Part shown: piece by piece, positions 11,276 to 20,370 of the stretch
How positions within the stretch are numbered: the stretch's first letter is position 1
How the letters are laid out: each line of letters opens with the position of its first letter
Assembly (NCBI RefSeq): GCF_023898315.1
Contig: NC_064619.1
Location: forward strand, 305,264,150 to 305,328,149
DNA length: 64,000 bases
Direction of reading: 5' to 3'
From: Schistocerca nitens
Lineage: Eukaryota > Arthropoda > Insecta > Orthoptera > Acrididae
Notes under the pieces: model-generated
Databases searched by the model: none
Told to the model about the DNA's origin: nothing
Seen by the model: only the letters and a program-made list of their open reading frames with translations
Position numbers and translations under genes: made by a program

Positions 11276-12530
11276 ATAAAAGACGCGCAGGGCTTCGAAA
11301 TGGCGTCAACTAAAAAGATTTGCACCAGGTGGCCGAATTCTCCAGAAGGGGACTCGTGACCAAATATGCCGTACACATACTTCGTTTTTATAAACTTAGC
11401 GACCTATAAAACACTGATCTTGGTTGCTGTATGGCGCTGTATGACACTTTCAGACACTTCTCAGCGGTCACACAGATGGAATTAAACACAGCTGGTCGTT
11501 ACGGTTTCAGAAAGTGAAATGAGCAGGCTTTGACATCGCAGTGTTACACATTCACGTCCACAGGTGAAGCGAAGTGTAGTGCGACATATGACTCTCATGA
11601 AACGATGCGTGGCACTACCATTTTTCAAACCGACGAATGATGATCGCCATTGTAAACAGTTTAGTTTCGTAACGTATTAGAAATTCAACTGCGGACGTTT
11701 CTGGATGCCACACCATACCAGCGCCAGCCTACTACTTATACGGCTAGCGTACACTCCCACACCTATTGTACACTTTCGACAACACGGGAGTGCACGTGCC
11801 GGCGGCAGTGCGGGCTCCTGTTTTTCCGTAGCCGCGCCGCAAGTTTCGATGTTGGTCGTTAACGAGGTACCAGAGGGTCTCCGTTCGCTGAACCGTGACC
11901 TGCCAGTCGATCTGGAGCCCCCGTTTTTGTGCACCTTCCCACGCGCTGACTCACTAACAAAATCAGAGGTGCTACCGGGAAACGCGCATCTTGTTCGCCA
12001 AACAGCCGTGATAGCTTTTTAATTGGGAAGCGCCTTCGCCTCTTCCTGCTCGAACAAGCGTCAATTGATTCCGGAACAAAGCACCGCGTCTTGAGCATTT
12101 TATCTACGACCGACTTCTTTTCAGTTACCTCTAGCGGGAACTTTAACGGCGTTCGTGCAAAGAATTCTCTTTATAGGCGGTATTTTAGCTTGACTAGCGT
12201 AGCAAAGGACGTCAAAACTGATCTATTTTTCTGATGTGCGTAATGGTGAAATTTTATTCTCGCTTGAAATGTAAGATAATTATTTCTCGAAGCAGGTATA
12301 CCAGTCAAAATTAAACAAGTACGGAGTAACCGGTTGAAGAAACGTCTACGTCTACTTGACTACACTGCAGTTCACATGTAAGTGACTGGCAGACTGTTCA
12401 TCGAACGAATTTCACACTGTTTCTCTACCGTTCCAATCTCTAACAGCGTGGGGCAAAAACAAACACTTACATTTTTCTGCGCCAGCTCTGATTCCTTTTA
12501 ATTTATTACAGTGATCAGTTCTTCCTGTGT
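11276..12530. other. no recognisable feature; moderately GC-rich middle
   Basis: The 11700-12000 part is richer in G+C than its surroundings and is open in several frames on both strands (11705-12022 +, 11677-11934 -). None of the translations resembles a known family, and open frames on both strands are expected in such composition. I do not call a gene. Confidence 0.35.
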
Positions 12531-12531
12531 T

Positions 12532-12735
12532 GGCCGGCCGAGGTGGTCGAGCGGTTCTAGGCCCTATCGTCTGGAACCGCGCACCCGCTACGATCACAGG
12601 TTCGAATCCTGCCTCGGGCATGGATGTGTGTGATGTCCTTAGGTTAGTTAGGTTTAAGTCGTTCTACGTTCTAGGGGACTGATGACCTTAGAAGTTAAGT
12701 TCCATAGTGCTCAGAGCCATTTGAACCATTTTTTC
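12532..12735 (+). repeat. type I tRNA-SINE
   Basis: A full copy in plus orientation, from GGCCGGCCGAGGTGGTCGAG to the T-rich end after CATTTGAACCA. The flanks ttcttcctgtgtt and ttcttcttatgtt agree at 11 of 13 positions and look like an aged target duplication. Confidence 0.85.
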
Positions 12736-12759
12736 TTCTTATGTTAGGGAGTGACAAAA

Positions 12760-13200
12760 TTATTTTCGCATTCTTAGGGGAACATTGGAGGCTGTAATTT
12801 TGGGAAAAGACCTCGCCTCTGTTTTAATGATTGCTGTACCAATGCCCGTATCATATCAGTGACACTCTCTCCCAAACTTAGCGATAATACAATACGAGCT
12901 GCCCTACTTTGAACTTTTTCGATGTTCCTCATCAATCCCATTTGGTAAGGATTCTAGGAAGGACATCGGTAGTAAGCAGTCTCTTTAGTAGACCTGTTGC
13001 AACTACTAAGTATTTTGTCACTAAAACGCAGTCTTTGGTTTTCTTCTCAACAATGTTAGCTGTGTGATGGTTCCAGTTTCAGTTTTTCGTTATTGTATAT
13101 CTGGGTACTTAGTTGCATTGACAGTCTTTACATTTGTCTGATTTATTGTATAATTGAAATTTAACGGATTCTTTTTGGCACTCATACGGATGACCAGCCT
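12760..13200 (-). pseudogene. LINE reverse transcriptase C-terminal region, fragment
   Basis: The minus strand yields NWNHHTANIVEKK (about 13050-13090), where non-LTR retrotransposons have their WxxHxxxIxxK segment. It then gives MRNIEKVQSRAARIVLSLS and LKQRRGLFPKLQPP at about 12940-12800, typical of the region after the RT palm, where insect LINEs read IExVQRRAARFVL. Frames shift several times. The fragment at 17.49-17.72 kb may be another piece of the same LINE family. Confidence 0.6.
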
Positions 13201-13233
13201 CTTTTCATTAGTGCCATTTGATGATGGGACTCA

Positions 13234-13441
13234 AAAAAATGGCTCTGAGCACTATGGGACTTAACGTCTGAGGTCATCAGCCCCCTAGAACTTAGAACTA
13301 CTTAAACCTAACTAACCTATGGACATCACACAACACCCAGTCATCACGAGGCAGAGAAAATCCCTGGCCCCGCCGGGAATCGAACCCGGGAATCCGGGCG
13401 TGGGAAGCGAGAGCGCTACCGCACGACCACGAGCTCCGGAC
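13234..13441 (-). repeat. type II tRNA-SINE with target duplication
   Basis: The tail is the same as in type I copies (ATGGCTCTGAGCACTATGGG at 13239), but the head differs. On the minus strand it begins GCTCGTGGTCGTGCGGTAGC, has the B-box-like GGGTTCGATTCCCGGCGG, and then runs through ATTTTCTCTGCCTCGTGATG. The 11-bp direct repeat gatgggactca is at 13223-13233 and 13442-13452. Confidence 0.9.
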
Positions 13442-13537
13442 GATGGGACTCAACTGCGCGGTCATTAGCACCCGAGCAAAGTTCCAATTTTTACTCAGTC
13501 CAATGTTTTGCACTGTCCAATCTAGGCACTGTCACGA

Positions 13538-13566
13538 ATGATGATGATGATGATGATGATGATGAA
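13538..13566. repeat. (ATG)n microsatellite
   Basis: About nine ATG/GATGAT units follow a truncated SINE-like stretch. The sequence after it (CCAGTCCTCGGGCAG) resembles the body of the type II SINE family, so the run may be an expanded SINE tail. Confidence 0.85.
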
Positions 13567-13929
13567 ATGATGAGGACAAGACGAACATCCAGTCCTCGGG
13601 CAGTTGTCACTTATTCCATAAAATTTCTGGCGTGCAGCCGAATAAATTCGACTTCTTCTTCTAATATTTCCGCTGAATACCGTCCAACCATCTACAGAGT
13701 GAGCCGAGGTGACTGACTCTGCAGCACTCGCTCCGTTCTTTTAAACCCGCGGACCGCACCACTGAGCATGCGGCGCAGATACACAAAGCGCCAGAGACGT
13801 TGATCGGCGGCAAAGGAGTATGACATATGCATGGAATTAGACATATGACTGCGCCGTCGACCCACACGGTGATATCGACGTGTCACTGTGAGCTGCACGG
13901 TCGCGAGGTCTTAGTGAGCTTGTTACAGT

Positions 13930-14860
13930 AATTGCCTTACTGCATGATTTGTCCAAGCTGAAGCCGCTATCTCTATTAACTAAATTAGTCGCTATCCGAA
14001 TTTCAATTGCTTCTTTCACTACTGAGTTCCAGAAAGATGAAGTAGAGGCTAAAGTTTCGACGTTGTCGTACACCATAGGGTGCCCAGTGTCAATACGGTG
14101 CTCTGCCACCGCAGATTTATTAGGATGTAAGAGCCGAGTGTACCTGGGGTGCTCTGTGTATCTCTCCTGGACTGTACGTGTCGTCTGTCCGATGTATGAA
14201 CGACCGCACTCACAGAGGATCGTGTAAACCCCAGGCTTCCGAAGCACCAAATCATCATTAACGAAACCCAAGAGTGCTGCTGTCTTCGGTGGAGGGCGAA
14301 AAATCTAAATGGTTAAAATGGCTCTGAGCACTATGGGACTTCTGAGGTCATCAGTCCCCTAGAACTTAGAAGTACTTAAACCTAACTAACCTAAGGACAT
14401 CACACACATCCATGCCCGAGGCAGGATTCGAGCCTGCTACAGTAGTGGTCGCGCGGTTCCAGACTGTAGCGCCTAGAACCGCTCGGCCACTCCAGCCGGC
14501 CGCGAAAAATCACTTTCACTTTGTGTTTACTGAGGATCCGTCCTATTTTTGACGATAGGCTTCCCACGTAAGGCAGAAAAGCCATGGATTTAAAAAAAAA
14601 TTTACTCGTCTTCTTTTGATTTTCTGATGCCCAATGTCTGTTTCATTTGTAGTGCCTTACGTATCTGCTGTGGAGAGTAGCCGTTGGCTTCAAAAACTCT
14701 TCTCAGGTGTAGAAGCTCACCCTACAGACTGCTCTCGTCAGCAATGGCGTCTGCTCTGAGTACCAGAATTGCTATTTTTCGAACCATATAGATATTTTCT
14801 CTAAATCATTCTGCAATCGAATCGTGTATTTCAGAAATCCGTCAACTGACATTTTTTTTC
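13930..14860 (-). pseudogene. Penelope-like retroelement, C-terminal part with GIY-YIG endonuclease
   Basis: The minus-strand open segment contains LRKPGVYTILCECGRSYIGQ, a GIY-YIG nuclease core (GVY...YIG) preceded by the CxC of Penelope-like elements. TTRTVQERYTEHPRYTRL, KSAVAEHRIDTGH and SFWNSVVKEAIEIRIATNL follow, ending near SGFSLDKSCSKAI. Upstream at 14860-14512 are the C-terminal RT-side helices (HLRRVFEANGYSPQQIRKAL). A SINE (14306-14501) splits the frame; the two sides read through as KVKVIF and RPPPKT when the duplicated target bases are counted once. Penelope-like elements encode RT plus this nuclease and insert at open ends. The RT palm itself is absent, and stops occur upstream, so the copy is dead. 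Confidence 0.85.
14306..14501 (-). repeat. type I tRNA-SINE inside the Penelope-like fragment
   Basis: Minus-orientation copy flanked by the exact 10-bp repeat gcgaaaaatc (14296-14305 and 14502-14511). It inserted into the coding sequence of the Penelope-like element and is therefore younger. Confidence 0.92.
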
Positions 14861-15199
14861 ACAAAATGGTGCTTTTACGGAATCAATAACTCATTCTGTA
14901 AATGCACATATTAGAAACCAATCAGCTGTCATTGCATCTTATAGGTTATTACACAAACCAGATATTGAGTTTAGTGTAGAAACTCGTCACGTGATATCAC
15001 AGAGCGTGTTTCTGCAGTAAAGTGTCATGTCTTTTGTAAACCATGCACTGCTGGCAACTATGATTGATCCTGTTTTCCCAGTAGCATCACTTGTGTCTTT
15101 TGTCGACGTTTATCATCAGCCACCACTGAGTTGTTGTGTGCAGGTTAAGCCAGTGGTACTATAATAACTGGTTCTAATTTAGTACTGTTTCACAGAGAG

Positions 15200-16800
15200 T
15201 ATGCAGTGTAACTGTGAAGATGAACCTCAAAGAAAAAGGAAGCATGGTATCGTTAATGAAAGCAGTTAGTTGCGAACTAAATGTTTTTTGAAATGCAAGA
15301 CTCAAAGCTGAAGGATACAATAACTACAAAGCTAAAATGATGCCAACGAAATCTCTTCCTGACGAAATTATGTGCCACCGCCCAAATAAATACAGTCTGT
15401 CTATTGGTCATGAAACAAAAAATAAGACTCGTAATTATTTTTATGTATTAGATACTAAAAACAGTCAAGGTATGTATTTGTAAATATTAATACAAGTAAA
15501 GGATGTACGGAGTAGGGTTAAAACGAACGCAAGCCAAGGTCTCTCTGATGTTATTGCAAGTAAACTGCATGTTGAAATAAAAGGAATAAATTGTCGCAGT
15601 AAAACATTAAAACCAACGAAATTCTTACGCCAGTGTGCAAAAATAATTTTTGAACAAATTCGTGGAGTATCTCGGAATCGGGTTGGAAGGCTGGCTAATA
15701 CGTGTCCTTATACATGAACATATATCTCAATTTGAAGTAAAGGAAACCCATTACATGGCAAAAAAATATAGACGCATAGATAAACATTTTAAAAATGTAT
15801 AATTCGTTTTTATCAAACACCCTGACATGAAATGTGAAGTAAAGATTATTTGTCCTGCAAATATTTCAGAGAATTTCAATTTTTCTTTCGGGCGGCCACA
15901 ATTTGACGTTTGCAGCCAATGTGACCTTTAGCGCAAAATTAAAAGACCCCTGCTGAAGCGACAACGTCAGCGGTAACGTCACAGCTGAATGGATGGTACA
16001 CAAACAAGAGGCTAAGAGGTTTTGTTCAAAACTAAATGAAATGAGTAAAAACAAGAACGATGATACAGGAGCACTTTGTTCTGAGTGAATGTGAAATCTA
16101 CCCTTACCCAACTTACCAGATCAAGAGGTTTTTTATATGCTTCAGCTGTGGCTCCTTGTGCTTTGTATTCTTTAATTGAAAACAAACAATGCAGACGTTC
16201 ACATTTATCACGTAGGTGTACTGAACAACTCGCAAGATGAGGTTTGCTCACTAATGGTGAATCAATTGCAAGAGACAATTACAACTAATTAACTCAAGAG
16301 GAGTAAAACACCTACTCCTTTTCGGTGATGGCCCGTCTTACCAAAATAAGAACCAAATCGCTGAGCGGCTTTTAATGAAACTTGGCGATAGCGGAGTGTT
16401 TGAAACTATTAAACACTAAGGGGGAGTTCATTTTTACCCCGCGATCGGGAATTTTGCTCGATAAAACATGTGCTGCGGAAAGTAGACAGAGGGTATACGC
16501 TACAACAGTAAGCAGATCGGATTTTTAAAGTCAGGTAAACTGAAAGTTTTTCCGTAGACCAAATAACCGAGGTGAAGATATTCAGCTTCAAGTCTGGGTG
16601 GACCCAGTTTTACGAAAAATTAAGAAAAAGAAAAAAAGTCCCTGATGAAACATTAAGAAGAAGTGTGCCCGAAAACCAAAAGGTCCCATTCAAAGTATCA
16701 TCCTACAAACATTTCGAATTCAGTAAGATTAAGAAAGGTAAAGTTACTGTTAAGGAAATCATTGGTGGTTTGATATCTTCAACGTTCACCTAAGAAAGTA
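15200..16800 (+). pseudogene. transposase-like protein, relative of the 0.8-3.2 kb pseudogene, broken
   Basis: Plus-strand pieces in changing frames: NYKAKMMPTKSLPDEIMC at about 15330-15380, FSFGRPQFDVCSQCD at about 15880-15925, FGDGPSYQNKNQIAERLL at about 16320-16375, FLPRDREFCSIKHVLRKVDR at about 16430-16490, and an 73-residue open block at 16572-16793 (KSGWTQFYEKLRKRKKVPDE, then VSSYKHFEFSKIKKG). The order of a zinc-binding CxxC, an acidic DGxxxQNKN segment, an HxFxPxDR-like segment and a lysine-rich C-terminus matches the family seen at 820-3180, though this is a different subfamily. I infer an abandoned DNA transposon and cannot name its class. Confidence 0.5.
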
Positions 16801-17480
16801 CAAAGACGTTCCTGAAATACCGACAGTAAGAGCCTAACCTTCTGCGAAAAGACCAATAAGAAAGAAAAATGTTGACGACCTGGTTAAGCTTGGTGACCAC
16901 ACTACAGGTTTTGAAGATTTCTACATCATCATCTTCCAGTGGCCAACTACCGTAGCCTAGTGGAACTTAGACAGGGAATACGAATATCAGTATTTCATAA
17001 GACTGAAAGCAGGTGTCGGGAAAGTGTTTCACCCATACTAGGTTTTTTTAATTTCAAAATTTTTGTCTTGTGGTTTGATGTTTCATTAAAACATACTTGC
17101 TCTCAAGGGGACATAAGTCTTGGTGTCTTTCGTACGACACTAATACCACATGTGCTAATAAATACCATAGTTTCTATGAGTTACTCGCATGTTTAACAAA
17201 TCAGTATTATTTTGGAAGTATAAATTTGTATTCTGCACGAAAAAGTGGCAAAAGTCATGTTCTGACGTTTGATTATGCACTGAAATCTCTAAGGAGTGTT
17301 TATAAGTCTACATTTTTCTTTTCAAAACAGAGTACAACACCGAAATTAGTCATTTAGCTTTTATAAAAAATAGGGAAACTATTGTCCTATTGCAGAAACC
17401 CATTGACAGACGTAATTACATTTGACGTTAAGAAAAAATTATTGTAATTGAATACTAGGCAATATCTACTTCGAAGCCAA
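16801..17480 (+). other. possible 3' remnant of the preceding element; no clear gene
   Basis: Open stretches at 16939-17196 and 17097-17357 overlap in different frames and include YYFGSINLYSARKSG. They could be further eroded coding sequence of the element upstream, but I cannot align them to anything. Confidence 0.3.
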
Positions 17481-17489
17481 AAAATGTAT

Positions 17490-17720
17490 TGTTATCAAGA
17501 ACAGAATGTTCTCTTCGGTTTTCCGAAAGTTTCACAATATCACCTAGCTCGTTTCTGAAATAATGAACTCGATTCGTTTTGATCTTCTGATGACACTACA
17601 GACGTTAAGTGACAGCATCATCTACAAAAAATCTAAGAGGGTTACCCAGATTGCCTCCTAAATCGTACACATAGATTATGAACAGCAGAGGGCACTCATC
17701 TTCCACACTGAGTCACCCCT
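17490..17720 (-). pseudogene. LINE reverse transcriptase palm fragment
   Basis: The minus strand from about 17700 gives CPLLFIIYVYDLGGNLGNPL, then RFFVDDAV. This is the RT segment that normally reads LLFxxYINDL...FADDxxL; here the catalytic box is VDDA. Sequence towards 17500 (HYFRNELGDIV) continues the family. The piece is short and terminated on both sides. It is probably from a LINE family abundant in this genome, perhaps the same one as at 12.76-13.20 kb. Confidence 0.65.
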
Positions 17721-18221
17721 ACCTCATGCACGTGCACGCTTCTGGGAGAAGGAGCGACTCAACGATTGGTAAGCAACCACAGCGCCACCGCCTTCAGACT
17801 TGTCATACACGTAGAATTGTAGTGGGAAGGAAGGAAGCGAAGCGAATATAGCACTGATGTGACAGCAGCATCTTGATGTCTAACGTATGCATCCCTCAAC
17901 ATTACATTTACATCCGCACTCGCTCACTTTCGAATCTCTTGGGTCTACCAGGCGCCTAACTACGATGGGATGGGCGGGGAAAAGCCATAGGGCAGCTGAC
18001 GAAATAGTGCCCCATAGAGACCCCCCCCCCTAAAAGAAAGAAAGGTAAATTTTTAAGACAATGAAGTGCGGAAATGAATCGCGTTAAGTGATTAAGGAAA
18101 ATCACGACAGACCTAAATTAGGGTGGTCGGACCACCCAGTGCGACCCTCAAGTTTGAAATTTGGCTCAAAGGCGTGTACCACCTTCCTCTGTAATGGTGC
18201 AAGAGCATGGCGCGCTGCGAC

Positions 18222-18415
18222 GTGGCCGCGCGAAGTGGCCGCGCTGTTAGAGGTGCCATGTCACGGCTTGCGCGCCCCCTCCCGCCGGAGGTTCGAGTCC
18301 TCTCTCAGGCATGGGTATTGCTCTTAGCATAAGTTAAAGTTAGTGTTAAGTAGTGTGTAAGTCTAGGGACCCATGACCTCAGCAGTTTGGTCCCTTAGGA
18401 GTTCACACACACTGC
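18222..18415 (+). repeat. type IV tRNA-SINE
   Basis: The head GGCCGCGCGAAGTGGCCGCG is followed by GGAGGTTCGAGTCCTCTCTC at about 18289. The tail CTTAGCATAAGTTAAAGTTA then leads to CCCATGACCTCAGCAGTTTG and TTCACACACACTG. The head differs from types I-III but the tail is recognisably homologous. The same head occurs at 61496-61583 (+) and in the copy at 62528-62716 (-). Confidence 0.8.
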
Positions 18416-19481
18416 GACATTACTCTATGTCTCGACGACACTTCAAACAGCAAGAAAGCAAATGAGAAAAAAAGCCGAAACTCATAAGTTCATGTGACGT
18501 GTAAGGTGGACTGATGATGTCACATTGGCACCGAACTTCACCACAATTCTGCCCAACGCCACTGTGGACGTGTCACTCGACGGGAAGGTAGTCACATCAC
18601 CTCTTACTCACGTCCCCCCCCCCCCCCCCTTCTTTTGACGGCTCCGTAATGGAGCTTAGAACAGCGACGCTCAGCTGCAAATCAAGCAGGTTTCTAATGA
18701 GCGGCCGAGAAAAACATTTTAGCACACCGTCGCTTAGAATCGAAATGAAAAGGCCACCTCTTTCTCTGGGGCGTTGGTTCTCACACATTTCGCGGTCGCA
18801 AACGACAGTTCGCAGTTCGATTAACAACAGGAAGACGTTCTATACAAGCTTTGACACTACTGACGCTCTAGCATGTTTCAACCCTTCTGGAAGGACATTG
18901 TGTGGCTACATCCCCGTCAAACGTGGTCTGACCCCTGGGAGCGCAGCGCGACTGCAGATTTAGCATTCGTGTACAGGTTGGTACCTCTAGGGACCGTTTA
19001 ACACTACTCGACGAAATCGGAACGTGGTCTGAAGCAGCAAAGGATCCTTATGTTTTTCACCCCTTCTGTTTTGCTTGCTCCTGTAAAGTGACGACGGGGG
19101 GGATGCGACATAAACACATGCGTGAATAATATGGCAAAGGGCCCCTTTAACACCTACCCCCCCCCCCCCCTTTTCCCATCCTAGCCGCAGTTTGTTAAAA
19201 TCCTCCGTATGACCCACCTGCCTTTCTTGAGCACCTAGAAAATATTCCTCTACAGACAGAACCCCTGACGAGATTCCCAGCGAGGTTTCGCTCCTGCCCT
19301 TTCGCTACTGCGCTACTGCTCTTGCGCCTGATAATAGACCATCTGGAAATGGAGTGTGTCAGAGGGCTTGCAGACTTGCAAACACCTAAGACTTCGTCAC
19401 TGATTCAGTACGGGTTCAGTTCTAAAATTGTCAGGAAATGTGGGCAGCAAACAATCCTGCTGGAGGAACATCCGCAACTGA
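18416..19481. other. no gene; two poly-C tracts
   Basis: Homopolymeric C runs lie near 18615-18629 and 19157-19171. Open stretches at 18649-18963 (+) and 18987-19217 (-) have no family resemblance. Nothing else is supportable. Confidence 0.4.
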
Positions 19482-19770
19482 CAAGGGGAGGCCGCCAATT
19501 GTAAAATTCAGATTCGATTCATATTGCGTATAATAAAAGCTCATAGCCAGAGGAGTAATGTGGCAAAGCACCAAGATGCACTTCTCAGCCGTTGTCGAGA
19601 AAATCGACAGTTAAAAGAAACCGTTGAGGTGAAATACTCTCTACGATTTGCAACTTCCTACAGCGTCGTGGCGTAGCGGTAAGCGCTCGGGTTCGTAATC
19701 CGACGGTCACCGGATCGAATCTCACACAACGCAACTCCTTTTTTTTTTTTTTTAGTATTTGTTATTTGTA

Positions 19771-19775
<5 letters not shown>

Positions 19776-19803
<28 letters not shown>
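19776..19803. repeat. (TA)n microsatellite, left
   Basis: An alternating TA run at the inner end of the left foldback arm. Its counterpart is at 20041-20083. Confidence 0.95.
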
Positions 19804-19806
<3 letters not shown>

Positions 19807-20039
19807 TTCACGGCAATCAGTTGCAACAATTATGCATATAATAAGTTGTTGAAAGTCGTTTGTCGTGGAAAAACTGGCGACTTCGAACATGATTATGTTT
19901 TCTGCAAACAAAGTTATATTTCACAAATGTTATTAATTGTCTTCATAATGTTTACACGTGTAGTTAACGGAAGACGTAGAAACGATATTCCGAAACGAAT
20001 ACGTATAGTGTAAGTCAAACGTTCGAATTAGAGACCCCA

Positions 20040-20040
<1 letters not shown>

Positions 20041-20083
<43 letters not shown>
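20041..20083. repeat. (TA)n microsatellite, right
   Basis: An alternating TA run at the inner end of the right foldback arm. Confidence 0.95.
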
Positions 20084-20086
<3 letters not shown>

Positions 20087-20370
20087 AATTACAAAAAACA
20101 AGTACTAAAAAAAAATGCATGGCGCGAGATTCGATCCGGCGACCTTCGACTTACAAACCCAAGCACTTACCGCTGCGCCACGACGCTATAGGAAGTAATA
20201 CATCGTAGAGAGTATTTCACCACAACGGTTTCTATTAACTGTCGATTTTATCGACAACGGCTGAGAAGTGCATCTTGGTGCTTTGCCACATTACACCTCT
20301 GGCCATGAGCTTTTATTATGCGCAGTATGAATCGAATCTGAATTTCACAATTGGCGGCCTCCCCTTGTGA

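Larger units (their letters stand above)
19482..20367. mobile_element. foldback DNA element with tRNA-like sequence in both arms
   Basis: Two arms of about 320 bp (19482-19802 and 20042-20367) are inverted copies of each other, starting CAAGGGGAGGCCGCCAATTG and remaining closely similar through GTGGCAAAGCACCAAGATGC. Each arm contains a tRNA-like unit (19664-19735 +; reverse complement at 20117-20190). It has an A-box-like GTGGCGTAGCGGTAAGCGC, a possible anticodon stem TCGGG/TCCGA around the loop TTCGTAA, and a B-box-like GGATCGAATC. The arms end in A/T runs and TA microsatellites around a 240-bp centre. The 3-bp flank TGA occurs on both sides (19479-19481, 20368-20370). There is no coding capacity, so it must be non-autonomous. 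Confidence 0.85.

Noticed and set aside
11677..12098. Overlapping open frames on both strands in GC-rich sequence
   Set aside because: Open frames on both strands fit composition; no family match and no exon signals.
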